Positions 1 to 13,749 of a stretch of 64,000 nucleotides of DNA are shown in pieces. The DNA lies in assembly GCA_033439765.1 (NCBI GenBank), contig JAULSN010000007.1, forward strand, positions 1,488,001-1,552,000, in the 5' to 3' direction. The notes under the pieces are model-generated. The model saw nothing but the letters and a program-made list of their open reading frames with translations. It had not been told where the DNA came from and ran no database searches. How positions within the stretch are numbered: the first letter of the stretch is position 1; each line of letters starts with the position of its first letter. The position numbers and the translations under genes were made by a program. The stretch comes from Lasiosphaeria ovina. Its lineage: Eukaryota > Ascomycota > Sordariomycetes > Sordariales > Lasiosphaeriaceae.

Positions 1-1337
1 CCTCCATGCTGCACCAAAGCTGGATGTCCGTCCGACAAGTCCAATAACGTGAGGTGAGATGGATGTGCTTCCCGTGGACGGATTGGATTATCCTATGCCA
101 TCCCTTCTTTTTCCTGTATGTCTCTCTCCAGCCATGACAGCGTTCCCGCCTCCCTGTCAGTCAGTCAGTCAGTCTGTCAGTCTGTCTGTCACTCCGTCCG
201 TTAGTCTGCACCTCGCCTCCATGTCTGTCTTTCGAGGAGGGATACCTACCCAAGGTAAAGCACGTACATACCCTGTTACGTACCTTACCTAAACGGCTTT
301 TGATAGTTGTCAACCCGCCGCACCGGCACCTCTAGAGTTGCTAAGAGGGGCAAAATCCAAGTACGGATACCTTTGGCTGCCATGGATGGAACTCCGCGCC
401 TTACCACTTACCTGGATTGCTGTGTATCCGCATATTTATTTGCACCCCAAACCACGCTACTACAAATACAAATACCAGGGCATTCAGTCCCATCTTAGTA
501 GACTCCCGCGGCTCCCTTCTCTCGCTTCATCCAGCACCCACCATTTAAGGTCCGCCCAGGCTAGCGACTGTTGGCGCCATTAGTCTGGTGCCCTTGCTTT
601 CTTCGACCGCGACTTCGTCCCAGCGAGCCGGGATTTCTGGCGGGGTCGGGATTTTCCAGGCCTGGATCCATCCAAATAATCCCAATCCAGATTCCAGATT
701 CCAGATTCCAGATTCCAGATTCGGCGGGCGGATATCTATATCACATTATCCCCCCTCCTATACCCTCCGATTCGAGATCTGCTAGGAAGATCTCCCCGCG
801 GTTGCTCGGAGTTTGGGCCATCGACACCCCGCCTGCAGCAGCACCACCTAGCAGCAGCAGGCCATAACATAAGTTGGGTGCTTGGCCACTTGCACCCCTC
901 CATCCCCCATCTTGTCGACCCACTAAAACATCTGAGCTTGTTCCCACACGGCGACCTGGAAGCATCCCGCCTTCCCCCCGCCTCTCGAGCCCCCAAATTT
1001 GTCGACCCTAGCAGCGCTTGTCTCTCCCAAGTACGACTAGAGAGAGGGGGAAAAGAGAGCGCAAAAAAAAAAACAGCTTTCTGAAAAGGCGGCGCCGTTC
1101 CCTTTTCTTCAACTTTTAGTATTTCCACTAAAAGGGTCCTGGTCGTCACCGGTCGATATCTGCATGCCGCGGTCCCTGGGCCGGCCCATCGTTGCACCCG
1201 CCCTTTAGGCGTCCCGTGAGGAGTTGGAGCTGCGAGTGCGAGACTTCGGTGAAAAGGCGGCAAAATAATAGGGCGAGCTCCCGAGGCGCATAGGGCAGCG
1301 ATCCGCTCCTCCACTGAGCTGGCTGAAGTTGGGGATC
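1..1337. other. Intergenic / upstream region of the Rap-type GTPase gene
   Basis: No convincing gene is visible. Short direct repeats are present: a GTCA/GTCT tract near 159-190 and about five tandem copies of a 7-base unit (ATTCCAG) at 686-720. The rest is mixed-composition sequence with pyrimidine-rich stretches, as expected of a fungal promoter and leader. Open frames here have no codon structure or motif that I recognise. Confidence 0.6.
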
Positions 1338-2584
1338 ATGCCGTCGAAATATGGTTTCCAGCCTTGGTGAGCTTCCATGAACCCCCCCTCATCCTCATCC
1401 TCATCCTCATCTTTGCCCTCTTTCCAGCTCCCTCGCTCTCCCTTCTCACAGCTCCCCTCCAACAACCCTTCCTAAGCAACGCTCAATGGCCTCAATGGAT
1501 ACAAATTCACAAGCTAACTACGGACTAGTCGGGAATTCCATGTGGTAGTCCTTGGTGCAGGTATGTCTCTCATTCTCGAGCTTGTCAAGCCACGAGCGAT
1601 TCGGCTTGGTTCCCCAGAGAAATCTCAAGCATCACCAGGTGTATCTACTGACATTTTTCTGCTTCCTCAAGGTGGCGTTGGAAAGAGCTGTCTAACAGGT
1701 GAGTCTTATCACCATCACCTGAGCAACCTCTCCTCATCCCTGTCCTCTCCCTCTTGATGCTAACCCAACCTTGCAAACAGCCCAATTCGTTCACAATGAG
1801 TGGATTGAGAGCTATGATCCTACCATCGAGGACTCTTACAGGACTCAGATTTCTGTCGATGTATGCTATGCCCCTATGCTTCTGTCGTCTCTCTTTGTGT
1901 CGGGGCTAACGTGGCTTGATGTCAGGGACGCCAAGTGATTTTAGAAATGTGAGACTCGGCATGGTCCCTTTATGGCCTGTTCGTCTATTCTAACGTAGCG
2001 CATAGCCTTGATACTGCCGGCACTGAGCAATTTGGTGAGTTGCAGTGTCTTTGGGTGTCGGGAAACTCTTTGCTGACAAGTGGATTCAGTTGCTATGAGA
2101 GATCTCTACATGAAAACCGGTCAAGGATTCTTGTTGGTCTTCAGCATCAACTCGGGCGCCTCGTTAGACGAGCTAAAAACCTTACGCGAGGAGATCATCA
2201 GAATCAAGGACGACGAGAACATCCCCATTGTCCTCGTTGGGAACAAAGCAGATCTCGAAGATTCGCGGACCGTAGATCGCGCCAAGGCGTTCTCCTTTTC
2301 TCAGCGGTGGCGAGCCCCATACTACGAGGCCAGTGCCAGGACACGAAGTACGTCGCTACTCACATCACCATGCTCGTTAACCCCTGTCTAACCATGATGC
2401 CTTCCGCCTAGCCAATGTCGATGAAGTCTTTGTTGACCTTTGTCGACAAATGCTACGACGCGATGACTACAACGAAGACACACGCGATGACGATTACTAT
2501 CAAAAGCAGGAGTATCCTGCATCTTCCAAGAAACGGGGGAGGAGGAGGCGAAAAGACCGAGAGCACAGATGCGTGATATTATGA
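1338..2584 (+). CDS. Rap/Rsr1(Bud1)-type small Ras-family GTPase
   Basis: Membrane-anchored GTP switch; in fungi Rsr1/Bud1 (Krev-1 in Neurospora) links landmark cues to Cdc42 polarity. Eight exons: 1338-1366, 1529-1560, 1672-1698, 1781-1860, 1926-1948, 2006-2034, 2090-2347, 2412-2584, giving 216 residues. Visible motifs are the P-loop GAGGVGKS (19-26), effector loop YDPTIEDSY (41-49), DTAGTEQF (66-73) and NKAD. The Thr where Ras has catalytic Gln61 is a hallmark of the Rap branch. The basic tail ends in CVIL, a geranylgeranylation-type CaaX box. The ATG at 1338 is inferred: it joins in phase across an intron with GTGAGC donor and GCTAAC branch site. The nearer ATGs (1486, 1495) hit a stop in their own frame. 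Exon 1 is the least certain part. A CCTCAT microsatellite lies inside intron 1. Confidence 0.9.
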
Positions 2585-5500
2585 GCTTCTCTTTCCCTTC
2601 CTGTGCCCCTTTTCTTTCACATTTCATTCTTACGAGGTCATGATTCAACCGCGGTTAAGATTGGGCTATATTTGCTTGACGCCTGAGCGACAGCGGGAAA
2701 ATGGAAGAAGGAGCGATTTATCATGACATGGGTATGAGCTTCTTGAAAAGAGACGGTGGGATAAAACGGCTGTCAGTTTGACGAAACTCTCCTGGTTGGT
2801 CTAAGACCCTTTCTTTCCTTTTCATTTTTTTTTTTGGTGTCTGCATCTCCCATGGCCTGATCTTCTGCACGAACAGAAGGGAGTCACAATGCTGGGATGG
2901 ACACAAGATACCGGTAGCGCAAGCATTGTTTTGGATCGGTTATGCATGTGCGTTTGTTGATGCGAGTGATAGCACTTCGTTTTGTTGGCAGCTCCTCGAA
3001 CAACAGTCCAGAGTGAGTATGTTAGCGGCCATGCAAGGCGCCTCTGCCAAAACAATGAATCATGCTCACGAACCTGGTCTTGGGATTCTTCTGTTTATTT
3101 GCATGAATTGCCTAACTCTCTGGATGAACAACCAGGGGTCTCGCCATCATGGCGTCCACGAAGAGAAGGCGACTTGCGGAACTGCCATACTGAGCAACAA
3201 CTCGGAAGAAAAGCAACAAAGTAACATCCGCGCAGCTACTACCTACTCTAGAACCAGAGCAATACTAATAACCCTTACCTTGGGGATAGCCAGTAGCTTG
3301 CTTATCCGAAGTCGTCGTCCATAATCCCCAGTGTAACATCGGAAGAGGGCAATATAGCAAGGAATAAAATTCCCGGCATATATCTCCGAAGCGGCAGAGG
3401 GGGGGGTTAGGTAGCGGCCGCATGCGCCGCTGACGCCGCTCTCCCGCCGGCCTGGGCGTTCATCTCTTTTCGAAATTTTAATACGTATAAGGGTGACGTT
3501 TGGCTGCCGCCGGCCCACGCGGCGGCCCCCTCTCCCCCTCCTTGCCTTGCCTTGACACCCTTCCCCTCCCTTGCTTCCTTCTACTTTCTATGGAGGTTGG
3601 AAGGCGGACTTCGATCGAGCGGGGTTTTTTTTTAGATGTTGTTGTTCATTTGGGGGTCGGCCTGCTTCCGGTTTGCGCATGTAATTTGTCTTACCTTACC
3701 TGCTAGGTCCCCTATGTAGGGCCAGACGGAGTAACTGCATATGTACAGTACCTGTACAGTACCTGCCCACCAACCAACCTCAACCCCCACCTGCATACGA
3801 TCGCCATCGTCAAATCAGGGGCGAGCAAGAGCCGCCCAAAATTTTCTCTCCTGAGATTCTTCTTTCTCTCTCGGAGGATTAAAGGTTTACGAGCAGCTTT
3901 GTTGGCTGGCTTGTCTCTGGGTCGAATATTGGCCGGTGTGATATTTGCTGCTGTTTATAGATCGACGGAGGTCACGCTGGTGATTGTCAAGTGGTGTGCG
4001 TGCGTGTGCGAGTGTGTAAGTGTGTCTCTGTGCATGTGCCATGTGTGATGGGAGCCGATAATGAATTTTCCATCTTTGCCCACTTGCAATGGCAATGAGA
4101 AAGTAGATAGAAGGCCGAAGACGGAGAACTTGTAGATAGAAAGTAGATGGAAATTTAGAGGCGGTATGTTTTTTGGGCAATCGGCTAGGTACCCTTGGGA
4201 CAAACTGCTTCTTGGCCGCCAACATCAACATACGCACCTTGTCTTGAGCGCGAGAAGTTAGCGTGATTTCCTTACGACAAGTCCTTAACAAGTCCTTGGC
4301 GTGCTGGTGGGCCGAGACATCGAATGGTGGTTACGCGCATGACACGCAGATCACAACACCGGTGTGATTGTGTGCGCGGCAGAGACAAGCGCGGAGATGG
4401 ACAACAGAAAGAGAGAGAGAGAGAGAGAGCAAAGAGTTTCTCTCCTCGTCAATTTTTTCCTGATTCCTCGTGTGCAGCCAACAATTCTCAGCCCCCAAGC
4501 AACCCTCTTACAAGAGAAAAAAAACCCCCCCGACCGACGCTCATGTGGTTCGCGCGTGGGGAAGAAGAGAAGGGTGCCTGGCCCAGGCAAGGGTCTTGAG
4601 GTTGTTGTTGTACAGCAGACGCCACCAACATGTGTGCGGCTTTCCAACTTCACAGGCGGTGAAAGACCAAGTGTAACCGGCCAACCGTCAAAGGTACCCT
4701 GTTACTGGCAGCAAAAACATTACGATAATCGATGGAGCGACTTCTATGTGAGTTGCTGATAGACTGCACGTATATACACGTGTGCACACATGTATCTCAT
4801 TGAAAATGCCCGAACAAGGAGATATGCAGGCTTTGAGCGGCAGGCAGGCGGCGCGGGATCCTTTGGCTCTCTCTGGTGAGCCTCATGGCCCAGTTAGTGG
4901 TTGTTCATCACGAGGGGCTAGGCGTCAAAGGTTAAGAGCCAGCCGAAGAGAGGAAGAGAAACACCGCGCGGTGAATAGAATTGGCACCTTGGCCATCTCC
5001 GTGGAAGCGTTGTTGTCTGTCTGATAGACAGGTTTTCATGAATCTAACTACCCTGCCTGGCCAAACGTAAACCTCTCAAGAGACATCTGTTTAAGCAAGT
5101 TTGACAAGACAAGGTTACCTTCGCAGGCCACAAAACACATCAAAGTGAAGCACTTCTGTGTCACGTTGAGATCGGGGGAGAGCCCTTTGAGTTCGTATAG
5201 GTACATACCATGAGTATCCGGGTTGCGGAGAGTTTGAGACATGAAGAGGCCGAGCCAGCAGAGACAGAGAAAGTAAAGAGAGCCAACCCGGCCAGTGCTA
5301 TAACCGAGACTCGCCGAGTATAAGAACTGCTTCTATACCAAAATGGATCTAAATCCTCCCAGGCTCTTCATGGTTGGTTAGTTATACTGGCAGCAAGTTG
5401 ATTGCTTTGACCGTGCCGCCTCTGGGCTCCTTCCCCTCGAACTTTGTCAGTGGTTAACTACGACCAAAGAACAATCCTTTTGGCATCCTGCCATCCAACA

Positions 5501-8112
5501 TCAATGCCGGCCTAGACATCGGGTATGCCACTGCTCCAAGCATCTCTCTCGGCGTCTTGGCTGCCACATACACACACACACACATACACGCACAAACGCA
5601 TTGGTCTTCTGTCCTCTAAGCACTTGGCACAGGACTCTTGAGCGAGCAACCACGGCAAATTATTCCCTGGGGAGACCGGCGGCGGCGGGCGGCCCGCGCG
5701 TGGGTCAGACACTATTTACTTTCTTTCTCTACGTACGTACTACAAAACTCGCAAACGCATTCTGAAGCAGCGGGTGGAGCGGTTAAAAGGGAGCAAAACC
5801 GGGAGGTTGGAGGAGCTGAATTATCTCGGTGACGGCTTGACACAACTCTCTCTCCCTCTCTGTACAGTTTGGGTACTGGCAATATTGCACGGTCCAGCCA
5901 TCGGCGAGGAAGAGGCTGGGGTACAACAACAGCCTGGGTAGGCTGGGAGCTGAGGAGGCTGGACAGCTGCTTGCCAACTGAATACCTACCTACGCAGACG
6001 GGACACATGGACAACCGAAAGGATGGCACGCGAGCAATCGGAAAATTAGGGAATACGTAAGGCAGTCGGATAAATTCCCTGCCCTACCTTGGCCGAGTTT
6101 GAAGCTTCCGGCTCGGCAAGTCCTCCTGCCCCCCTTTCGCCTGTCGGCCCAGCCAGCAGCGGCAGCAGCATTCACCATTCACGTCGTCAACCTGAAACGG
6201 CAAAGTCGGTACCGGAGTACGGAGTACTTTGACCCATTACGAGGAAAAGAAGAAGAAGAAAAACGGGTACGGAAGGCTCTGGCACGGCTTCCGCTGAGAT
6301 GGATGCAACAACTTCTTCCTGATGCAGCGCGGGACGACGCGAACGCAGATCCCCCAAAAAGATTGAACCTCAACGAAAATCAGCTGCCTTACATACTACG
6401 AGCAATATTGGAACGACTTCAGGGCACCGGTGCGTTGGAAGCTCACGTCCAAGTTTACACAAGTCACCCCACCTTAACTTGTAAAGGAGGTATGTAGCAG
6501 CGCTGGCACCTCGCGAGTCCGTCCGAGAGGCGAGTTTTCAAGGGAAATCGTGAGCTGGGATGCATCTCAACAGATATAGAGCGCATGGACCGCACAGCTC
6601 AGGTCTGCTATCGTCTGATGCAAGGGCCCTCTAATGGTGAGGAGATTGCCTTATTTGGTCATCGTGGGGGGAGGGGTTGGGTTTGTGGTTTGCCGCACCC
6701 TCACGAGGAAGTGTTGGTAAGCCCTCCTGTTTCTGTTTCGTTTCACGGAACCGTCTCCTTTATCGTCCTGCGCTCGTCTTCGCCCTCTCCGGATTTTCGC
6801 GAGATGTCTCGTCTTCGCAGCGCACGGTTCAATTTCCTTTTGTCACAGGAAGGGGAATCTGCCGCTATGAAATATGTGGCTGGGCCAAGGTAGGTAGCGG
6901 AGGGCTGTGGGAACAGCGTCAAAGACAACATATTCTGAAGAAGGAAAAGAAACTTCAAATTCGGGCCGTGAGGCAGGGCGGACATCCAGCCAGAGACGCC
7001 CGAGATGGCCATCACGCAATAAGCAAGGTAACTAAGGTTCCTGGCGGCTAATTCCCGCAATTCCCGCACTGGCTGCTTGCTGGGCTTCCGTCTCGCGCTG
7101 CCTTTTAGGTTGGCCGATCGCCTGGCCGATCGCCGGGCCGGGCGGCCGGGTTTCTCGTGTTGGCTACCAAGGTTGTCGATTAGCAGCCCGAGCCGCCGCA
7201 TTGCACAATGACACACTGTAGGACGAGCAACGGGGTTTTGGCGGCCTTGTGCTTTTGCATGCGGTGGACGTTGTTGAAGTTTAGAAAGGTCAGACTTTCC
7301 AAGAGCTTCCAGCCCTCGAATCCACCTTATTTCCGCACTGTGTACACGTGTATATACGATGTACTGTGTATATACGATGTACTGTACGGATACCATCACG
7401 TGCTTGACCCGAGCACGACTTGAAAAGCAGTATCAATACTTTGGTCTATCAACCTCGAGAAGAGCTGAGGTATTAAAAGACACTGCTCCTTCACTCCCGA
7501 CCCAGAGCCTAGTATCACTCATTTTATCTCTCATTACAGAGAATAACAGTTGCGGTCTCATCACATAAGACTGCTTGTTCCGACCGTGCATAGTACGAAG
7601 TACCAAGGTGCTGTGAATGCCTAAGAGCCTCCAAGTCGCCATTTCCTGAATACCTGAACAACGCTCTTGACGCGATCCTAAAGATTACCGCGTCTGTCTT
7701 CCCTTGAGATGTGCGGGTTTTACCTTTCCGGTAGAGGGAGTAGGGCGTGGGGTTGATGAGAAAGGTCATGATATGAAGTCGAGTGTATGTGCAGATCTGA
7801 GTGTTGTGTGGTCTTCTGTTCGGGAGCCCCACTTGAGCTAGAGCCATCAGGGCAGTACCCCTGAAATAAGGGAAAGCTGCTGCAGGTGACCGCGCTAGCG
7901 TTTCCGATTTAGCTTCTACTCTATTAGAGTCGTCGGGAAGGGGGTCCTCGAGCCTCGGTGCGGTGCGTGTCACCCTTTTTAGGTGCTAGTAGGTATGGGT
8001 CCCCGCGTGTGGTAACGTGTGCTAATCAATATGGCAAACCCGACAAGGCGACGGGCGGGCAGGCGGGCGTCATGTCGTGCTCGACGAGGGAATTGGAAAT
8101 CTCCCTCCGCAT

Positions 8113-8136
8113 AGCATGGCATGGCATGGCATGGCG
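8113..8136. repeat. GGCAT pentanucleotide microsatellite
   Basis: Four to five tandem copies of the unit GCATG/GGCAT are visible, with no gene context. Confidence 0.8.
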
Positions 8137-9247
8137 CTGTGTGTCCATGTATCTCGTGGAACAGGTGTCCGGTTCCCATGTTTCCCGCCGCAGTTCGGCA
8201 TTCGCGAAGAAGCCTTCTTTTTAAGGTGCGGCGGCAGTGGGCGGCAAGCAGTACTGCTCGCATGCCGCCGCGCCGCAACGCCGCAATGGAAAGGCTTCTT
8301 TTAAACCTTTTTCCTTCCCAAATGCCTGAAAGGATTTACCCCCATCTTTCTAAGCCATGCACAACACACACCACGGGCCACGTAAGTCAGGGAAGTTACT
8401 TCCAGACTAAGATACGCCAAAGATACTTGAGCCCTTGAGCCTCTGGAAAGTGTTCGCAGGCGCCCTGTATTCCAGGATCTCCCCCCCCCTCCTGCATGAG
8501 ACCGATTCGGGGTCCCAGCAATCACAACGGAGAAGTCGGCACGCGGGCACAGTGATGCGCGGTAAGCCGACTGCTGACCTTATTTTTTGCTCCCATCCTG
8601 CCCACCCATTGGCCTGTTCGAAAAGTCGGGTTTCCCAAAATAAGGTGTAGATCAGTTTGCGTCTTTTGGATCACCACAAACTGCCCTCTCTGTATGGACG
8701 TTGGGACGAATCACCCACCCACCAGGCAAGGGGCGCCTCTCATCTGCAGCGCCGTTGATCCAGTTGACGAAGCCTTCCATAGGATTTGCGTGTCCATACC
8801 GTACCGTACCGTACATGAGTGACCTTGGAAGTGGGCTGACTCTTGGGACCTCCACCCTTGGCGCATATCCAACAGCAACCCTTCACCCAAAGCTGTGTCG
8901 ATCCTGGTTAGGTCGTCAGGATAGAGAGGGATTCTGATTTTGGAGTCGCGTCCGCAAGAGCGCTCCTGCACTGATCTCCTTTCCATTTCGACGCTAGGGA
9001 CCTCGGACCTGTAGCACAGCAGCACTATGGAGTCTTAGACGGCGCCCTAGCGGTTTATGGTCTATAGGTGACCAGGGGGGGGGGGGGGCATGATGCCTAC
9101 CCCGAGGTATGCAGTGCAGTGCGCCTCCCGGGCAGGACCGTGGGGTGACTGACGCGGTCCAAGCTCTCTCTCTGCGGTCTGCCTCCTGGGTTGTTCTTTC
9201 CTCGTTCGTCTCCTTTTTGCAGTTGCTCCTGCCTCAGGTCGCGGCTG

Positions 9248-9279
<32 letters not shown>

Positions 9280-9281
9280 GT
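9248..9281. repeat. TTGC tetranucleotide microsatellite
   Basis: About eight tandem TTGC/GCTT units lie in the putative leader or promoter of the downstream EGF-domain gene. Confidence 0.85.
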
Positions 9282-10920
9282 GACGACTAACGGTGAACTG
9301 ACCTAATTGGCGCTTGGAGTCGAAGCTGGAGCTGGGGCTCAAGCAAGTTAGTCAAGCAGTGTGTTTGCTTCCTGCTCTTGCGTCTTGCAAAGCCTAATCA
9401 TCCAACTTTGTCGACGCTCATTTTGATTTTGAATTTTTATCCCTTCTTTTCGGGATTCGCTTGCGCGGTCTTGACGACATCGCCCGGCCCATCTCTCTCA
9501 CCTCACCCACGTTGGGAAGGCCCCTTCGTTTCGCCTCTTGCCACTTGAACCTGCTCTGCCAGTTGCACTTAGGTTGTCCTTCTTGTCGTCCAAGGATCCC
9601 GGAACCGCCGCGCTGGGCCTGCTTGTGTATATCCAAACAAAGACCCAGATCCCGCTTCACATACAAACACGCAAGCACACACAAGTTGACACAAACACTC
9701 ATCGCACGTCTCTTTGCTCGGCGTTTCGTACTCATCTTTCTGTCTATCTTCCTGCGAACGCCTGCAGGCTCTGCTTGATTTTCTCTTGATCATCTACTCT
9801 CAAACACACACCCTGTTGGGTTCCGCTGCGATTTCTGCTCGTCCCGCAAACCTGAAACGCCACCACCGTTCACGCACCACCGTCGTGCCGTACAAGTACG
9901 TGCATGCACGACATCCCGGCGCGCTGCCTTTACCGACTCTGGGGCCTCTGGTTCAGTTTGTAACCCATCGGAGCGACCATCGCTGCCTGCCATTTTGTCC
10001 GCGAGACTCGGCCGTCCACCGTTCGGCCAGTCGCGCAAACAGACACGAGGGCGTCGAACGCTCCGGTCTTGCAGTGTCGCCCAACACGCACACGCAAGGG
10101 ACAGAAAAGACACTGGGCGTATTTAAATCGCCCATTAACTCCGGCTGTTGGAAAGACGAGAGTCGTCGTGTCCGGGTCTCGAAACGCCAATTGTACGTGA
10201 TCTCCTCCGTCCCACCCCTTCCGCGACCCGGCTGTTTAGGGGCTCAGTGTTTGGTCCTGGCCGCGGGTGAAGTCACCCTCCCGCCATTCCCCAGCCCTCC
10301 TCCTGGCCTCGGGCCATCCTGAACAGGCAAATCTTGCTGGCAAATGGGGATGGTCCGTGAACAACTTTGATGCTCCCTTCTTTTGTGTCCCGTGTTGCGC
10401 AACCAGACATTTGGAGCTGACCTCTTGTCTTCCAGCCTTCAGACTGCCCGGTCCTTCTGGCTTCGCAGTCCAGGCCGCTGGCCAGCCACTTGATCTTATT
10501 TTCTTGTTTGTACTGACCGGGCTCAGGGTACACTCCGGGCTCGTTTCTTGTCTGTTCTGCATCAGCATAGAGTGCGTTCACTTCTTCGTTTGTTACGGAT
10601 ACATGCACACGTCCGGTTCCACAGCCTTGGATTATAGAGTTCCTCCTCCCTCGTTTGCGCCAGCCAACCGTTCGTTTACACCGAGAGACTCGAGAGATCT
10701 GTACGGCGGATAGCGACGCAGAGACGACAGCTTACGACACACCATACCGCCCAGCCTATCTTTTGGAAACCAATCACCAGCTTTCGTCGCACCGTGGTGG
10801 GACATCGCGCATGTCATCGTGGAATCCCGGAGGAAAGCAGGGCGGATATTCGAAAATACGGCAAGAGAGAGGGACTAAAGGCGGTTTGGATGTCTGGGGG
10901 TTCCGGGAGGCTCCAACTCA

Positions 10921-13749
10921 ATGAGTTCTCAAGATGGGAGAAACATGGATCGACCACCACCAGCAGGATCTGTTAGGAGAGCAAGGGAGCGGGCTGCGGC
11001 TGGGCTTCCGAGGGAAGATGGTCTACCATCAAGGGCGATGCCTGGCGACGAAGAACCACAGATAGCGCGGCCATCCATGGCACGTCAAACTCCAATGGGA
11101 CCGACTGCTGGACAATCACGACTCCCGAGACCTCAAGCACCGCTGGGAATGCAGACCAGGAATGGGCAAATCGGTGTGGCCATTTCAAAACCGACACAGA
11201 TTCCCCAGTGGCCGTTGCAAGGCCCCGTGGTGGCCGCTTCTGGCGCAGGTGGTGAGCCATACCGACCTCCCCCTGGAAAATCTCAACCGCCTCAACGACC
11301 CCCACGTCCCTCAAGAGTCCCCTCGATTCTTGACAGCTCCAAGATACAGGACCATACTCCCGTCTTTCAATACAGACCTCAGTCCGGAAGGGAATCGGTG
11401 GGCATGGACCTGTCATCGGTGCCGGAGACTCCTTCGAATCTCTCACGGCCATCCACGCTATCCTCCGTTGTGTCAATTCCCGACTTTCCTATTCCGGCGC
11501 AGCTCCCCCCCGGCCCTCTACGACGAAGTGTAAATCTCGGTCCCCCGCCATCAGCGAGGCGCGGTGCGTCTTCATTCTACTCAAATGCCTCATATGTCTC
11601 GCCAATTCCCGAAGAAAGCCCCCGTTCGAGATCCCGCGCCTCATTCGCGTCGAGCGCGGCGATGCCTGAAAGCTGGGGAACACCATCCCCAGGCCCTAGC
11701 CCTGATTATCTAGATGCGGACTTTGACGACACAATAGCGGAGGAAGGGCCATCCACCTTCGAGGAAGACGATGCAGAGGATAGCAGGCTTGTGAGAAGTG
11801 CGAGTTTGGGCAAGCGAGCAAAAGCTACGTTGGTTGGTGCGACGGCTCCCCGGGGCGTGGATGGGATTCAACGACCTGGCCCGGCCCCCGTTCAATCCGG
11901 GCCCTTCAAGGATGGGACAGGATACTTGGAGAACTCCAGTTCGTCTAGTACGCTTCAGACGACGAGAGGGGCGGCCGGTTCTTCGCTTACGGCGGATGCC
12001 ATACTTAATGCGTATTCATCCGCAAGTGCAACCGATACGTCCAGCCCTTCGTCCGTTCCAATGCCGTCACCTCAACCTCCCTCGAATGGCCGCCCTTTCA
12101 GTCGACTATCGGCAATACGGAGACCGCCGCGTCTAGATTTGGACGCCGTGAAAAAAGCCGAATCGCGAGGAAGCTTGACCAGCTTGCCAGACTTGATACG
12201 CCGTGCAACAAGATTAGCTGCCAGCCTCGAGAGGGGTAGGAGACCAGCCAGCCGAATTGATGACCTTGATGGTTATTCGGGACAAGATGACTACGAGGCT
12301 GAGAAAGATGCTTCCTGTAAGGTTTTCCTTGCAACTTTGAGATTTTGGCCCAGATTTGAAGGCTAACTTGACACGCAAAAAGACGATGGCGAGAAACACC
12401 ATTCTGGTTTTTCAGATATGCTTGCTGCTTTTCCACCTCCTGCTCAGGCAGCTGCGGGCACCAGTCGCCGCAGTTTCCGCGAGAGCATTCGAGACCAAGT
12501 TCAGTCTTGGCCTTTACCCTTTAATTCTAATCGCACACCAAACACCTCTCAGGAGGCAATACCGAATTCCAGCTCACGAGGCTCAGGATCCAGAGAAGGG
12601 CGCAGATGCTGCGGCCTACCACTCTGGGGTTTCATCGTGGTGATGATTGTGGTCCTGCTCCTCATCGCGGCTGCCGTGGTCATTCCTGTCGAGTTCTTCA
12701 TTGTCCGCAAGCAAAACGTGGACCGTGGAAGCCAGCAGGCGGCCCTGGATCAATGTCAAGCTCAGCTGGCCTGCTCGAATGGCGGCACCAATGTCGTTAA
12801 CCAGGGCATTTGTTCTTGCATATGCAAGAATGGATTCACTGGGTTCAATTGCGCAGTCGCAGGCTCAATCGGCTGCAGCTCGATCTCGCTTGTCGGCGGC
12901 AACAATCTTGACAACGTCACCGTGGGAAACGCCATTCCCCGCTTAATCCAGCAAGCACAAACCAATTTCTCGATTCCTCTCTCCGGCACTGAGATAGTTG
13001 CGAAGCTCAATGCAGGTAACATGAGCTGCGCGGCCGAGAACGCACTAGTAACTTTCGACGGCCAAGCGACGCGCGATGGTGCCGCTCTAGCTCAAGTACA
13101 GGGCGTCGTCAACGCCGTCAATGTTGTCAACGGTGTTGCTATGACTACAATAACCATCATGGTTGGGGAATTTACCACATTTACCGTGGGCCCCGCTACT
13201 GCAGACTGGGCCACGTCGGACCAAGCATCACCTCAAGTTGTGGCAATTACTCAGGCTGGCGGTGGAGTGGGTTTCACTACTCTGATTACTGCTCCTGGCA
13301 CGTTTGCTACAACAATATCCCTCGGAAGGTCCACACGCCCGTACACAACGAGTACGGTAACAACTATGATGCCAATGGCATCCAGTACGCCAAATCCGGC
13401 CCCGACAGCCACCTTCAACGTTACAGAAGAGGTTCTTGACTTTGCTCGAATTGCAGTCCTCTTCATTCTCCAGAAGGAATCACTTGCAAATGCCGAAACA
13501 GCCCAGAACACACTTCAAAAATTCTTCACCTCTTCTACTCCCGGAGCTAGCGTGTCAAGCAGCGCGGTGAGCGTCCAGGTGGCAAGCAATGTGACGGTCG
13601 GGAATGGAAACTCGGTCGATCTCGTCAACTTCTTCGTCGACACGGGTGCTGCCGCTGGTAAGGTTGGCGGAAGGTCGGCACTCAATGCACGTGGCTTTTC
13701 GGGAGCCATGCGATATGGCCGAATCCCGCCCCCCGTTCGGCTCGGGTAA
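10921..13749 (+). CDS. Single-pass membrane protein with EGF-like domain and long proline/serine-rich cytoplasmic-type N terminus
   Basis: Two exons, 10921-12316 and 12383-13749, encode 920 residues. The 66-base intron has a GTAAGG donor, a GCTAAC branch site and an AAG acceptor; splicing makes a TAC codon and joins the two frames. Residues 1-540 are low-complexity, rich in Pro, Ser and Arg, with acidic patches. A strong hydrophobic segment lies near 547-573, preceded by a basic/CC motif. An EGF-like cysteine cluster follows at about 590-622 (NGG..., then CICKNGFTGFNC). The rest is a Thr/Ser-rich domain with several N-glycosylation sequons. No N-terminal signal peptide is seen, suggesting a type II-like topology with the EGF domain outside. 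Similar large proteins are common and uncharacterised in Pezizomycotina; a wall or surface role is inference. Confidence 0.88.

Larger units (their letters stand above)
2585..10920. other. 8.3 kb gene-free region before the EGF-domain gene
   Basis: I see no supportable gene in either strand. The stretch is studded with low-complexity sequence: a GA run near 4411-4430, a CA run near 5570-5590, GGCAT repeats near 8113-8136, GTACC repeats near 8797-8813, a 14-base G run at 9075-9088 and TTGC repeats near 9248-9280. From about 9.4 kb onward it becomes pyrimidine-rich, which fits promoter and 5' leader sequence of the gene starting at 10921. Confidence 0.55.

Noticed and set aside
736..1314. 192-codon minus-strand frame
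   Set aside because: No motif or codon structure; it lies in the upstream region of the Rap GTPase gene.
6743..7399. 218-codon minus-strand frame
   Set aside because: Chance open frame crossing microsatellite-like ATATACG sequence; no motif.
9714..10322. 202-codon frame upstream of the EGF-domain gene
   Set aside because: Irregular composition with no motif; it lies in pyrimidine-rich putative leader sequence.
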